Source of the DNA: Hyphomicrobium sp.
GTDB taxonomy: Bacteria; Pseudomonadota; Alphaproteobacteria; Rhizobiales; Hyphomicrobiaceae
Length of the DNA: 64,000 bases
NCBI RefSeq assembly: GCF_019744875.1
Contig: NZ_JAIETU010000006.1
Location: forward strand, 62,001 to 126,000
Reading direction: 5' to 3'
Shown: piece after piece, positions 1-9,245 of the stretch
Layout: each line of letters opens with the position of its first letter
Position numbering within the stretch: the stretch's first letter is position 1
Notes under the pieces: generated by a model
The model's database searches: none
The model's input: the letters and a program-made list of their open reading frames with translations, nothing else
Told to the model about the DNA's origin: nothing
Program-made: the position numbers and the translations under genes

Positions 1-999
1 TGCCGTGTTGATCGCGGCCAGCCATGACCGAACGCACACGAAGAGGCTGGCGCCGACGCAAACGACACTTGAACGCTGACTGATGTGGGACGCAGAACAG
101 GACGCAGACTGGACGGGTACGCGAACTACGACACGGTTAGTGGGACGCTGTTACGCGGACGCGGGTACGCAGACTGGACCTGGGTGGCGAGCCGCTCGCC
201 GATACGCTGGGACTTCCTCGACCTTGCGGCTCGCTTCATGGTCTCGAACACGCCGGCGAGCGTGCTCTTGGGGGATGCAGTGGGGTACGCAGACACTTCG
301 GTACGCAGAACTGGGGTACGCAGAACTCGGGCGCTAGGGACTGGGGTACGCAAAACCAGGGTACGCAGAACGGACTTGGGGGACGCGGTACTCAACTCGA
401 CTGAACGCAACTCGTCGGTACGCAACAGAACGCTACTCAACACGCTACTCAGCTCTGGGGCACGCATACGCAACGCAACGCTACTCGGTATGTCAGTGAC
501 GCAAGGGCTACTCAGTGGGTTCCGGCTCGCGGAACGAAGTCCTGTTGAAAACTCACGCAACGCCTCGGTGGGACTTTGCTTCTGCGCCAGGTTTCGCGAA
601 TTCGCAGTTTCGGCCGGGACAGTTTCCGAAACTTGGCGCGCCGACCGATTCCTAATCGGCAACATTTCCCTCCACCGCGGTACGCTCACACTTCAGTTCC
701 TTTTGTGTTCCGCGAACAAGGCCAATAAACCGTGACACTATGGCCACGCGAAGGCTGAAAATTGACTGGCGAGCGTTATGTTGTTGACTGGATGTGAACG
801 CGCCACATGCGATGCGCGCAAGCGGTTCAGCGCATTCGAAAATCACGGCGCGCGGAGGCGCAGCAGTGCTGCTGTTGATAACCGGAACGCGCGATTTGCG
901 AGGGTGTGAGAGGCATGGCGCCGCCAGAAGATTCCGGTGCGCGCTACGTTTTCAGCGCCGAATCGAGATGCCGTGCGCGCCGCTCAACGGCGCAGTCGG
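1..999. other. Repeat-rich stretch without a convincing gene
   Basis: This first kilobase has open frames on both strands, but they are rich in simple repeats and none resembles a protein family I know. Recurrent words such as GGTACGCAGAAC and TACTCA run from about 85 to 540, and the frame that reads them as a GTQN-type peptide repeat is broken by several stops. It could be a decayed low-complexity gene or a non-coding repeat region. The downstream part (about 560-999) shows nothing I can assign. Confidence 0.5.
283..372. repeat. Six degenerate 15-bp tandem repeats
   Basis: Six consecutive 15-bp units are seen, starting at 283, 298, 313, 328, 343 and 358. They follow the pattern GGGTACGCAGAACTG; the fourth unit is the most diverged. 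In the frame beginning at 312 they read as a five-residue repeat (W/Q)GTQN. Related but irregular copies occur at 88-110, 165-175 and 395-510. The 15-bp period (a multiple of three) hints at a former coding repeat, but no intact frame spans it. Confidence 0.7.
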
Positions 1000-1419
1000 C
1001 TAGAAGCTTGCCGCGACGAGCGCCGGAATTGGCTTGCTTGCTTTCCGGGGTTTGGACGCGCGAGCCTGCTGGGCGACCGCTTTCTTCTGCGTGCGGGAGC
1101 GGCGCTTCCGGCGCGCTCCATATTCGGCTTCGACCTGTTCGAGAAGCCAGGCGTCACGATGCGCCTGCAGGATGAGCCAGTAGAGGGCGGTCGTGCCGGT
1201 CAGGGCGGCAAGGCCCGCGGCAAGCTTTGGAGTGACGCGGGCACGGCTGCCCAGAAACTGCGAGAGCGCGCTGCGAGAGATACCCAGCTCCCGGGCGATC
1301 TCCTTTTTCTTCATGTCGAGGTGTGGCAGCACGTCTTCGCCGACGATTTCGCCGGGATGGCGAGGGCCGAGGAGGGCAAGCTCCTCCTTTTCCTGTTGCT
1401 TGAATCTGCAAGTATGCAT
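1000..1419 (-). CDS. HigA-type XRE antitoxin-like DNA-binding protein, orphan
   Basis: This 139-residue protein contains the HPGEIVGEDVLPHL signature (about residues 21-34) typical of HigA-family antitoxins, followed by a helix-turn-helix in which KKEIARELGISRSALSQFL (about 38-56) carries the recognition helix. The last 40 residues are a basic Lys/Arg/Ala-rich tail, longer than usual for HigA. HigA proteins normally repress their own operon and neutralise a RelE-fold toxin encoded just upstream. Here the upstream 170 bases on the same strand hold no HigB-like frame, so the gene looks like an orphan regulator. Start choice is uncertain: no clear ribosome binding site precedes 1419, and an internal Met precedes the KKKEIA stretch. 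Confidence 0.7.
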   Translation of the reverse strand: MHTCRFKQQEKEELALLGPRHPGEIVGEDVLPHLDMKKKEIARELGISRSALSQFLGSRARVTPKLAAGLAALTGTTALYWLILQAHRDAWLLEQVEAEYGARRKRRSRTQKKAVAQQARASKPRKASKPIPALVAASF

Positions 1420-1590
1420 CGGGGCAGTCTGTTGTTTTTATTCGATAAACAACAGTAGTCGCTCTGTCACTGAGTCGACATCTTAAAGTCATTTCTCAAT
1501 ATAGTTCGGCATCTCGTTGTGCTTTCTAGGGCACGTGAGTGCGCAAAGCGTTGGAGAGGCGCCGATTTCCCGGTGCCCAGCGTTCAGGTG

Positions 1591-2109
1591 TCAGTCGCCG
1601 GTCGAGGCGGACTGAATGGCGGCCTTGGCGGTCAGCGCGAAAATGACGAGCGAGGCGATGACGTTCCAGCCGGCCATCGAGAGGCCCGCGAACGTCCACG
1701 CGGCCTCGTCGCAGCGCACGACGCGCGTCTGCTGGAGGCCGCTCAGGAGGTCGGAGGCCGAGGTCGGGAGGGCCTGCGCCGCGCCGCACGTGTCGGGACC
1801 GGGCCAGAACTTCCATTCGGCGCCCGCGTGATAGACGCCGAGCCCGGCATTGCCGAGGAAGGCGAGGGCTACGAGGAAAAAGAGGAGCGCGGCGATGCGT
1901 GGCATCTCCGAGACCAGCGCCATGGCGACGAACAGGAGCGGGATGGCGGCGTAGTAGGCATAGCGCTGCATGAGGCAGAGCGGGCAGGGCGCGTATCCGC
2001 CGAGGTGCTCGAACGCGAGGGCCGTCAGAATGACGCCGGCGGCGAGGAAGAGGGCCAGTCCACCGGCGCGGTAGGCTGCGCCCCGTTCGGGAGTTTCGGA
2101 CGTCAGCAT
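1591..2109 (-). CDS. DsbB-family disulfide bond formation protein
   Basis: This 172-residue inner-membrane protein has the CPLC motif in its first periplasmic loop (about residues 41-44, in APCPLCLMQR) and a second Cys pair further on (in GPDTCGAA and VVRCDEAA), the arrangement by which DsbB-type enzymes reoxidise the thiol oxidase DsbA and pass electrons to quinone. Four hydrophobic segments are visible. GAGGAGC lies shortly before the ATG on the minus strand and supports the start. It lies 52 bases after yqaA and is probably the last gene of the minus-strand operon with VOC, rdgB, hemW and yqaA. It is short, like other alphaproteobacterial DsbB homologues. Confidence 0.88.
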   Translation of the reverse strand: MLTSETPERGAAYRAGGLALFLAAGVILTALAFEHLGGYAPCPLCLMQRYAYYAAIPLLFVAMALVSEMPRIAALLFFLVALAFLGNAGLGVYHAGAEWKFWPGPDTCGAAQALPTSASDLLSGLQQTRVVRCDEAAWTFAGLSMAGWNVIASLVIFALTAKAAIQSASTGD

Positions 2110-2161
2110 GACTGTTACGCTCCTCGTGTCCGCGCCGGATCGTGCGCGACCGCTACCGCGG

Positions 2162-2743
2162 CTAGAACAGGTATTTCACGGCGACGAAGCCCAGCACCAG
2201 CACGACCACGAACACGGTGGTCACGAGGGTCAGGCGCTTCTCGATAAACTCGCGGATCGGCTCGCCGAAGAAGTAGAGCAGGCCGGCTACGAGGTAGAAC
2301 CGCATGGCGCGCGCGACGACGCTTGCCGCCATGAACTCCAGGAACGGCATGTGGGTGACGCCCGCGGTGATCGTCAGCACCTTATAGGGAAAGGGCGTCA
2401 TGCCCTTGATGATGAGGATCCAGACGCCCCACTCGTTGAACCAGCTCGCGAACTCTCCGAAGCTTCCGGACTTGCCGTAGAAGTCGAGAATGGGCCGGCC
2501 AATCTGCTCGAAGAAGAAGTAGCCGATGGCATAGCCCGCCGCGCCGCCCAGCACGGAGCCGATGGTCGCAACCGTGGCATACCACCAGGCCTTGAGCCGG
2601 TTGGCGATCACCATCGGCACCAGCATGACGTCCGGCGGAATGGGGAAGAACGAGCTTTCGATGAACGAGACCGCAAACAGCGCATGCGGAGCGCGATCGC
2701 TGCGCGCGAGGTTCATCATCCAATCGTACAGCCGCCGCATCAT
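2162..2743 (-). CDS. YqaA/DedA-family membrane protein
   Basis: This 193-residue polytopic membrane protein has the VTT/SNARE-associated fold seen in YqaA and DedA proteins: an early FIESSFFPIPPDVMLVP segment (about residues 27-43), a glycine-rich GSVLGGAAGYAIGYFFF helix and the KGMTPFPYKVLTITAG re-entrant motif. DedA-type proteins are linked to lipid-carrier (undecaprenyl phosphate) recycling and membrane homeostasis; the YqaA subgroup is poorly characterised. Two adjacent ATGs (2743 and 2740) could start it. It lies 57 bases downstream of hemW on the same strand and is likely co-transcribed with it. Confidence 0.85.
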   Translation of the reverse strand: MMRRLYDWMMNLARSDRAPHALFAVSFIESSFFPIPPDVMLVPMVIANRLKAWWYATVATIGSVLGGAAGYAIGYFFFEQIGRPILDFYGKSGSFGEFASWFNEWGVWILIIKGMTPFPYKVLTITAGVTHMPFLEFMAASVVARAMRFYLVAGLLYFFGEPIREFIEKRLTLVTTVFVVVLVLGFVAVKYLF

Positions 2744-2800
2744 GAGTTTGAACTCTCCGGAAAAAGCGCTCTCGTGATTAGTGGGCGCGGGCGCGGTTGT

Positions 2801-4198
2801 CTATCGCGGCGAGGCTCGATCGGCCGGCACGAAGCTCGCGGAAAGCTCCAGCACGAGGCGATTGAGAATGAAGCGCCCCTCGGTGGTTGCCCGGATGCGC
2901 CCGAGGGAAGGGCGGTGCCGGGCCGGGACGGGTGAAGCCGGGGAGAGCCCGGGGCCGACGCAGGCCCGGATTTCGTCCCATGGTTCCGGAGAGGGCTCGG
3001 GTTCCGGAGAGAGATCAACTCCGCCGGTTGCCTGAGTGGCGTGCTCGATCAGGCCCTGGGCCGCCAGATCGGCCAGTTTCGCGGCGCTGGGCGTGAGCCC
3101 GCCGACGGCCGCGAGGCGGTCGAGGTCGACGCCTTCGCCGAGCCGCAGGCCCATCAGCAGCATTTCGTCGGCGCGGGCGGCCGGTGTGAGGTCTTCTGTG
3201 TCGACAATGCCGTGGCCGTGCTGCTCGACGCTCGCGAGCCAGCGTTCGGGACTGCGCTCGGTCTGGGTCGCGAGGTGAGCCGCGCTCGTTTCGATGCGTC
3301 CGTGCGCGCCGGGGCCGACGCCGGCATACGCGCCATAGCGCCAATAGAGCAGATTGTGACGGCTCTCCTCGCCGGGCCGGGCGTGGTTCGAGATTTCGTA
3401 CTGCGCGAGGCCGGCTGACTGCGTCAGCTCCTGCGTCAGCTCGTAGAGGTCGTGAGCGGCTTCCGCGGCGGGGATGACGAGGCGGCCCTTGGCGTAGAGA
3501 TCGGCAAAGCGCGTCTCGGGTTCGATGGTGAGCTGGTAGAGCGACAGGTGCCCGGCGGCCATGGCGATGGCTTCCGTCAGCTCCTCGCGCCAGCCATCGA
3601 GGGTCTGCTCGGGGCGCGCGTAGATGAGATCGAACGAGACGCGATCGAAGGTGCGCGTGGCGATGCCGATGGCGGCCTTGGCCTCTTCGACGGAGTGAAT
3701 GCGGCCAAGGCGCTTCAGGTCCGCGTCGCGCAGCGATTGCACGCCGATGGAGACGCGATTGACGCCGGCCGTGCGGTAGCCGGCGAAGCGGGCGGCTTCG
3801 ACGCTGCCGGGATTGGCTTCGAGCGTAATTTCGGCGTTGGGATCGACTGGCCAGAGTGCTGCGATGTGGTCGAGGATCGCGCCGACCGTTTCCGGCTTCA
3901 TGAGCGACGGCGTGCCGCCACCGAAGAAGATGGACGAGACGGTTCGGGCACGCTTGTCGCCGATCAGCGCGGCGACGTGGTCCAGCTCGCGTTTGTAAGC
4001 GGCGAGGTAGCGCGGCTCATCCCAGCCGCCGAAGCGCACGTGGCTGTTGAAGTCGCAATAGGGGCACTTCTGCGCGCAGAAAGGCCAATGGATGTAGACG
4101 CCGAAACCGGGGTCGCCCGGCGTGACGGCGCGCGCGTTCCCAGCGGCCCGCACGGGCCTTGCATGCATCTTGGCTGTCGCGGGCGAGGGGCCGCTCAT
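2801..4198 (-). CDS. hemW: Radical SAM heme chaperone HemW
   Basis: HemW binds heme and a [4Fe-4S] cluster and delivers heme to target proteins; it was formerly annotated as an oxygen-independent coproporphyrinogen oxidase. The radical SAM motif CxxxCxxC is in [16 protein letters not shown] (about residues 35-50), followed by the FFGGGTPSL glycine motif and a C-terminal HemN-like domain. The length of 465 residues exceeds the usual 380 or so: a Pro/Glu-rich segment ([10 protein letters not shown] and following, about residues 370-410) is inserted before the final winged-helix part. The start overlaps the rdgB stop by ATGA, indicating translational coupling, as is common for rdgB-hemW pairs. 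Confidence 0.93.
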   Translation of the reverse strand: MSGPSPATAKMHARPVRAAGNARAVTPGDPGFGVYIHWPFCAQKCPYCDFNSHVRFGGWDEPRYLAAYKRELDHVAALIGDKRARTVSSIFFGGGTPSLMKPETVGAILDHIAALWPVDPNAEITLEANPGSVEAARFAGYRTAGVNRVSIGVQSLRDADLKRLGRIHSVEEAKAAIGIATRTFDRVSFDLIYARPEQTLDGWREELTEAIAMAAGHLSLYQLTIEPETRFADLYAKGRLVIPAAEAAHDLYELTQELTQSAGLAQYEISNHARPGEESRHNLLYWRYGAYAGVGPGAHGRIETSAAHLATQTERSPERWLASVEQHGHGIVDTEDLTPAARADEMLLMGLRLGEGVDLDRLAAVGGLTPSAAKLADLAAQGLIEHATQATGGVDLSPEPEPSPEPWDEIRACVGPGLSPASPVPARHRPSLGRIRATTEGRFILNRLVLELSASFVPADRASPR

Positions 4199-5073
4199 CG
4201 GCTGGCTGCGAGAAGCGTTCGCGCCAGCGTGCGCCAGCGCGGCTCGGAGTCAGATGCGTCCGTAGTCGCTGCCGCGCGTTCCAGCGCGACGAGGAAGGCC
4301 GACAGGTCGGCTGCTTTCCAGGATAGCCGGTTGGCCGCGTAGTCCTCGCGCAGGCTGGCGATGAACTTCGCCAGCTCGGCCTGGGTGGACAGATTGCGCG
4401 ATGCTGCGTCGAGGGCTTCGAGATCGCGCCCGGATTTCGCGTTTGGCGCCCGCGTTTTTACGTGATCGAGGCAGTCGCGCTTGAACGCCTCGAAAGCGCG
4501 CGTGCGATGCGAGATGGCGTATTTGGCCTCCGGCGGCATCTCGCCGAACGTGCGCGTGTCGCCGTCGGGCGAGAACATCGGATCGTAGCCGAAGCCGTTT
4601 CCGCCGCGGGGTGGCCAGTGCAGCGTGCCGTAGACGCGGCCTTCGAAAATGCGGTGTTCGCCGGTCGGCCAGGCGAGGCACAGGACGGAAATGAAGTTGG
4701 CGCGCGGCGGCGTGCCCTCCCAGGCGCGTTTTTCCTCCAGAGCGTCGTGGACGCGCTGCATGGCGAGGCCGAAGTCCTTGCCCGGGCCCGCCCAGCGGGC
4801 CGAATAGATGCCCGGATCGCCGCCGATGGCGTCGACCTCGAGGCCGGAGTCGTCGGCGAGCGCGGGCAGGCCCGAGCCGGTGGCCGCGGCCAGTGCCTTG
4901 AGGCGCGCGTTGCCGTCGAAGGTCGGCTCGGTCTCGTCGGGTTCGGGCAGGCCGAGATCGCCAGCCGAGACGGCGTCGAAGCCGTAGGGCGCGATCAGCT
5001 CCTTGATCTCCCAGACCTTGCCCGGATTGTGGCTCGCGACGACCAACCGGCTCCCCGGCTCAAGCTGCTTCAT
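4195..5073 (-). CDS. rdgB: RdgB/HAM1 non-canonical purine NTP pyrophosphatase with an extra C-terminal domain
   Basis: This enzyme hydrolyses (d)ITP and XTP to monophosphates, keeping deaminated purines out of DNA and RNA. The family motifs are present: [10 protein letters not shown] near the N terminus, [21 protein letters not shown] and [11 protein letters not shown] start it at 5073 because this ATG overlaps the preceding VOC stop (ATGA) and precedes the conserved core; a longer frame to 5163 adds an unrelated Arg-rich stretch. The catalytic core should end near residue 200, yet the protein continues for roughly 90 more residues ([17 protein letters not shown] ... [16 protein letters not shown]), a helical segment resembling small DUF7660-type domains. 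That resemblance is from memory only. Confidence 0.92.
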   Translation of the reverse strand: MKQLEPGSRLVVASHNPGKVWEIKELIAPYGFDAVSAGDLGLPEPDETEPTFDGNARLKALAAATGSGLPALADDSGLEVDAIGGDPGIYSARWAGPGKDFGLAMQRVHDALEEKRAWEGTPPRANFISVLCLAWPTGEHRIFEGRVYGTLHWPPRGGNGFGYDPMFSPDGDTRTFGEMPPEAKYAISHRTRAFEAFKRDCLDHVKTRAPNAKSGRDLEALDAASRNLSTQAELAKFIASLREDYAANRLSWKAADLSAFLVALERAAATTDASDSEPRWRTLARTLLAASR

Positions 5074-5480
5074 GCGTGAAATCCCCAAATGCGTGGCTCG
5101 GCGAACTCGACGGAGTTGCCCGCTGGATCGCGGATATAAATGGAGCGGCCGCCTCCCGGCCACTCGAAATCGGCTTCGATCGCAATGCCGAGGCTGGCGA
5201 ACACGGCTCGCCAGCCGTCCAGCTCGGGGGCGGTCGCGGCAAAGCAGACGTGGCCCTCGCCGGTCGCCCCATGCGCGGGGACCGGGAGCGTGCCTTTGGA
5301 CGGCGTTCGCGTCACGTCGGGATTGAAGATCAGAAGCATCTGGCTTTCGAGCTTGTAGAAGACGTGGCGGTTCTCGGCCTTGGCGTGCAGGCGCAGACCT
5401 AGCACACGCCCATAGAAGTCTTCGGCGGCAGCAAGGTCGCGGGCGTAAAGCACAGTTTCGAGGATCGATGGCGTGGGCAT
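5070..5480 (-). CDS. VOC (glyoxalase/bleomycin-resistance) superfamily protein
   Basis: This 136-residue protein has the beta-alpha-beta-beta-beta pattern of the vicinal oxygen chelate fold: it begins with [19 protein letters not shown] and ends with the metal-site region [21 protein letters not shown], whose Glu is a usual metal ligand. Substrate cannot be inferred; relatives include glyoxalase I, dioxygenases and fosfomycin- or bleomycin-binding proteins. It is the first gene of the minus-strand operon and overlaps rdgB by four bases, so it is translated together with the nucleotide-sanitising enzyme. Confidence 0.85.
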   Translation of the reverse strand: MPTPSILETVLYARDLAAAEDFYGRVLGLRLHAKAENRHVFYKLESQMLLIFNPDVTRTPSKGTLPVPAHGATGEGHVCFAATAPELDGWRAVFASLGIAIEADFEWPGGGRSIYIRDPAGNSVEFAEPRIWGFHA

Positions 5481-5583
5481 GTCGCGAGCCTATAATCTTT
5501 GTCGCATCAGGCGAACCTTCTACTCCATGCTAGGCTCGCCGCCGTCTGGCTCCCCACCGGCGGGTTAACTCTGACGTCTTGGC

Positions 5584-6576
5584 ATGCCCAAATATCTTCT
5601 CTCCGGCCTTCTTCTGTCATTGCTGTTGGCCATCCCCGCCCTCGTCGTCGCGAAGGCACCCGGAGAGGGTGCCGTCGCGGGCGCGCCAATCCAAGTCGAG
5701 CGGTTCGAGATCGCTTCTCCCAACTTCGGGTCTCCCGTTCCGGTCGTCGCCCTCGTGCCTGTGGGGGGCGCTCCTCCCGGCGGTTGGCCGCTCGTTGTGC
5801 TGCTGCACGGCTTTGGAGGAAGCGAGAACGACTGGACGGCGCTTGGCAGCGCCGACAAAGCCTACGCTTCTCTTCTGGCTGCAAAGGTGGTGCGTCCGGC
5901 GGTAATTGTCATGCCGGGCATGGGAAACAACTGGTACGTCGATTCCGCGCAGCCAAACGGCATCAAGGCCGAGAGCGCCTTGATGGACGATGTGTTGCCG
6001 TTCGTGCGGCAGAAGTTCGGGGTCTCCCGAGATGCGCGCGACGTCTCGATCATCGGCAATTCGATGGGAGGTTACGGCGCCCTTCGCTTTGCTCTCAAAT
6101 ATCCTGACGTGTTCGGATGCGTCGCCGCGCTTTCCCCGGCCATCTGGCAAAACGTGCCCGCGGACCAACTCGGTCTGCCGCCCGATCAGATCAACCTTCT
6201 GATCGAGTCGAGCTACTTTCATACCGGCGTGGACGGGAGCGTCACGGAAGGCATCGTGCTTCCAAATCCCGGCCCTCATTTCAACAGTGCGTTCGGAGAG
6301 CCGTTCGATCCGAGACGCTTCAACGCGCTCAATCCGCTCACGCTGCTCGAGAAGCGCATCGCAGACGGCGCGCCTCTGCCGCAGATCTATGTGAGCGTCG
6401 CGAGCGACGACAGCCATCTGTTGTGGCGCGGCGCGTTTTCGCTGTTCGCAACGATGAAAGCCGGGAATCGCCCGATGTCGTTTCACGTCACCAGCGGCGA
6501 TCACACTTGGGATGTGTGGCGGGAGGCGCTTCCGGATGCCCTGAAGTTCGCCATCCCGTTTCGGCAGCCTAGCTGA
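5584..6576 (+). CDS. Secreted esterase-family alpha/beta hydrolase
   Basis: This 330-residue protein begins with a signal peptide (KYLLSGLLLSLLLAIPALVVAKA). The hydrolase follows: LVVLLHGFGGSENDW forms the oxyanion region, GNSMGGYGALRFALKYPDVF carries the nucleophile elbow (Ser in G-N-S-M-G), and a late SGDHTWDVW supplies the probable catalytic His. This is the layout of the putative esterase family that includes esterase D and mycolyltransferase-like enzymes. The natural substrate is unknown. The gene is on the strand opposite to its neighbours and overlaps the DUF1772 stop by eight bases, tail to tail. Confidence 0.85.
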   Translation: MPKYLLSGLLLSLLLAIPALVVAKAPGEGAVAGAPIQVERFEIASPNFGSPVPVVALVPVGGAPPGGWPLVVLLHGFGGSENDWTALGSADKAYASLLAAKVVRPAVIVMPGMGNNWYVDSAQPNGIKAESALMDDVLPFVRQKFGVSRDARDVSIIGNSMGGYGALRFALKYPDVFGCVAALSPAIWQNVPADQLGLPPDQINLLIESSYFHTGVDGSVTEGIVLPNPGPHFNSAFGEPFDPRRFNALNPLTLLEKRIADGAPLPQIYVSVASDDSHLLWRGAFSLFATMKAGNRPMSFHVTSGDHTWDVWREALPDALKFAIPFRQPS

Positions 6577-6997
6577 GCGCCCACAGGAAGATCGCGGTGG
6601 CCAGGGCGCCGAGGGCGGTTCGCACCGCGTGCAGGCCGCCCCATTTCTGGATGAGCGCGCGGGTAGCCGGGCCGGCCGCATCGGGCGGCGTCGCGTTCAA
6701 TTGGGCGTTGGTGGGCATGATGACCAGCATCGTGAACGGCCAGTTGGCGAGCATCGCGAGCCCGCCCGCAAGCCACGCCACATTGCCGGATGTCCACCAC
6801 GTCGCGGCGCCAAGAACGAAGCCCAGAACTGCGAGCGAGGCCTGCATGGTGTAGCCGCGCTGGTAGCTCGGCTTCCATTGCGCCAGCAGGGCGCGGTCAT
6901 CGAGCAGCAGGCGGGCCGGCTGTTCGGCGAAGTTGATGTAAAAAGCCGCGCCGGTGAACAGCGCGGCGACCGTGAGAGCCAGGTGGGCGGTGAGCAT
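6569..6997 (-). CDS. DUF1772-family membrane protein
   Basis: This 142-residue integral membrane protein has four hydrophobic segments and the pattern TAHLALTVAALFTGAAFYINFAEQPARL near the N terminus, followed by W(K)PSYQRGYTMQ and NWPFTMLVIMPTNAQL, features of DUF1772 proteins (anthrone oxygenase-like in part). I start it at the internal Met at 6997, because the longer frame to 7096 adds a non-conserved leader. No function can be assigned from context; it lies between rph and the convergent esterase gene. Confidence 0.8.
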   Translation of the reverse strand: MLTAHLALTVAALFTGAAFYINFAEQPARLLLDDRALLAQWKPSYQRGYTMQASLAVLGFVLGAATWWTSGNVAWLAGGLAMLANWPFTMLVIMPTNAQLNATPPDAAGPATRALIQKWGGLHAVRTALGALATAIFLWALS

Positions 6998-7088
6998 GGT
7001 CGTGCTCCGTGTTAGGCAGCCGGCAATCGGCAACGGGCAACAGTGCTTTGCACCAGAAGTGCTTTCGACATGCTGGCTGCTGGCTCCC

Positions 7089-7802
7089 TTAGGCAACCGT
7101 CAGCTTCTGCAGTTCCACCAGCTCGGCGATGCCCTTGCGGGCCAGGCCCATGAGCTGGTCGAAGCTTTCCTGGCTGAAGGCGGTGGTTTCCGCCGTGCCC
7201 TGGATTTCGACGATGCCGCCCGCGCCCGTCATGACGAAGTTGGAATCCGCGTCCGCAGCCGAATCCTCGAGGTAGTCGAGGTCGAGCACGGCAGTGCCCT
7301 TGTAGAGCCCGCAGGAGACGGCGGCGACGTGATCGCGCAGCACGCCATCCTTCACCATGTCGCGCAGCTTCATCCACTGGATGCAGTCGTAGAGCGCAAC
7401 CCAGGCGCCGGTGATGGCAGCCGTGCGCGTTCCGCCGTCCGCCTGGATGACGTCGCAGTCGATCGAGATCTGGCGTTCGCCGAGCTTTGGCAGGTCGACG
7501 ACGGCGCGGAGCGCGCGGCCGATCAGGCGCTGGATTTCCTGCGTGCGGCCGGACTGGTTGCCGACGGCAGCCTCGCGGCGCGTGCGCTCGCTCGTGGCGC
7601 GCGGCAGCATGCCGTATTCGGCCGTCACCCAGCCGCGGCCCTGGCCCTTGAGCCACGGCGGAATGCGCTCTTCGAGGCTCGCCGTGCACAGCACGTGCGT
7701 GTTGCCGAATTTGATGAAGCAGGAGCCTTCCGCGTGCATGGAGACCGCGCGCTCGAGGGAGACGCGGCGAAGCTCGCCTGGCTGGCGCTTTGAAGGACGC
7801 AT
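7089..7802 (-). CDS. rph: Ribonuclease PH
   Basis: RNase PH is a phosphate-dependent 3'-5' exoribonuclease that trims tRNA precursors. The 237-residue protein has the full family length and motifs: [17 protein letters not shown] at the N terminus, the phosphate-binding region [40 protein letters not shown], the [14 protein letters not shown] core and [20 protein letters not shown]. It is transcribed away from hrcA; in many alphaproteobacteria rph is next to rdgB and hemW, and here a DUF1772 gene and an esterase gene stand between them. Confidence 0.96.
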   Translation of the reverse strand: MRPSKRQPGELRRVSLERAVSMHAEGSCFIKFGNTHVLCTASLEERIPPWLKGQGRGWVTAEYGMLPRATSERTRREAAVGNQSGRTQEIQRLIGRALRAVVDLPKLGERQISIDCDVIQADGGTRTAAITGAWVALYDCIQWMKLRDMVKDGVLRDHVAAVSCGLYKGTAVLDLDYLEDSAADADSNFVMTGAGGIVEIQGTAETTAFSQESFDQLMGLARKGIAELVELQKLTVA

Positions 7803-7982
7803 GTCGGCCCGATGTATCTCTTGATGAATGGCAGGGAAAATCCGGGATCGAGAGCCTTAAGAGGTGTCTTGCCCAGATTTCCGGCGACCCTAAGGGAGGG
7901 ACCAGTCCGGATCAACCGCAAACGACGTCCGCGGAGCCCGGCCCTTGGGCCGTTAACAGGGAGCGCGCGGCTAGACCGGGGT

Positions 7983-8010
7983 CTTGCATTGACGAGCCGG
8001 TTCGCCATTT
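7983..8010 (+). promoter_or_regulatory. Possible RpoH-type heat-shock promoter of hrcA
   Basis: CTTGC at 7983-7987 and CCATTT at 8005-8010 are separated by 17 bases, which fits the general alphaproteobacterial RpoH pattern (CTTG, 17-18 bases, a CC-starting -10). It lies about 78 bases before hrcA. No CIRCE inverted repeat was found in this intergenic region. Confidence 0.4.
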
Positions 8011-8087
8011 CCTAGGGTCTTTCACGGCGCGTCCCTCCAAGGCATTCGGCCTTCAGGCATTCGGCGCCGCAGGGTCCCGGAAACGCG

Positions 8088-9146
8088 ATGTCCGAATACC
8101 AGTCCGCCATCAGCAAGCTCAACGACCGCTCGCGCGCCATTCTGCGCGAGATCGTCGACAGTTACATTGCGACCGGCGAGCCCGTCGGCTCGCGCAACCT
8201 GGCGCGCGTTCTGCCGATGGCGCTGTCGCCGGCCTCGATCCGCAACGTCATGAGCGATCTGGAGTACGCGGGCCTCATCTACGCGCCGCACACATCGGCC
8301 GGGCGGCTGCCGACGCAGTCCGGCCTCAGGCTGTTCGTCGACGGACTTCTCGAGGTCGGCAATCTCAGCGCTGAAGAGCGCGGCAAGCTCGAAGCCCAGA
8401 TCGCGGTTCGGCGGTCCAAGCCGCTCGACCAGGTGCTGACGGAAGCCGGCGAGATGATCTCGGGGCTCTCGCACTGCGCGGGCGTCGTGCTGACCGAAAA
8501 GCAGGTGGCGCGCCTCAAGCACGTTGAGTTCGTCATGATCGAGCCGACGCGCGCGCTCGTCGTGCTGGTGGACGAGGACCGGAATGTCGAGAACAGGTTG
8601 ATCGATGTCCCGGCAGGTCTGCCGCCGTCGGCGCTGATCGAAGCGGCCAACTACCTCAACGCGCATATCCGCGGGCTCACGATCGCGGAAGCGCGCTCGT
8701 CGATCGATGCGGAGCTCGCCAAATCGCGCGCGGAGCTCGACCAGCTCACGCAGAAGGTGATCAAGGCCGGGCTCGCGGAGTGGTCCGGCGTGCACGACGA
8801 CCGCAAGAGCCTGATCGTGCGCGGTCAGGCCAATCTCTTGAAGGATCTCACGGCAATCGAGGATCTCGAGCGGATCCGTCAGTTGTTCGACGATCTCGAA
8901 ACCAAGCGCGATTTGTCGCAAATCCTGGGGCTCGCGGATCAGGCGGATGGCGTGCGCATTTTTATCGGGTCGGAGAACAAGCTGTTTTCGCTCTCCGGCT
9001 CGTCGCTGATCGTGGCTCCGTTCCGCGACGGAGAACGTAAAGTTGTCGGCGTGCTTGGGGTCATCGGTCCCACCCGCCTCAACTATGCGCGAATCATTCC
9101 GATGGTTGACTACACGGCGCGGCTCGTTAGCCGTGTGTTGACTTGA
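8088..9146 (+). CDS. hrcA: Heat-inducible transcription repressor HrcA
   Basis: HrcA is a winged-helix repressor of chaperone genes. The 352-residue protein has the N-terminal DNA-binding domain ([30 protein letters not shown], then [30 protein letters not shown], a highly conserved signature) and a C-terminal GAF-like sensor ending in [23 protein letters not shown]. It is divergent from rph and upstream of grpE, dnaK and dnaJ in the same direction. Its DNA target, the CIRCE element, is not visible upstream of any gene in this window. Confidence 0.96.
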   Translation: MSEYQSAISKLNDRSRAILREIVDSYIATGEPVGSRNLARVLPMALSPASIRNVMSDLEYAGLIYAPHTSAGRLPTQSGLRLFVDGLLEVGNLSAEERGKLEAQIAVRRSKPLDQVLTEAGEMISGLSHCAGVVLTEKQVARLKHVEFVMIEPTRALVVLVDEDRNVENRLIDVPAGLPPSALIEAANYLNAHIRGLTIAEARSSIDAELAKSRAELDQLTQKVIKAGLAEWSGVHDDRKSLIVRGQANLLKDLTAIEDLERIRQLFDDLETKRDLSQILGLADQADGVRIFIGSENKLFSLSGSSLIVAPFRDGERKVVGVLGVIGPTRLNYARIIPMVDYTARLVSRVLT

Positions 9147-9245
9147 TTTTTCCGGGCTTACGGCCGATATCGGGCCAAGCGCTGACGGCGCATGGCCGTC
9201 GACCTGCCCCGCATATCTTTGACGACAGCCCGATCCGGAGAAGTC

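Noticed and set aside
283-372. CRISPR array
   Set aside because: The repeats are contiguous 15-bp units without spacers and with drift between units; no cas genes nearby.
7803-8087. CIRCE element upstream of hrcA
   Set aside because: No TTAGCACTC-type inverted repeat was found; an RpoH-like promoter is the better explanation.
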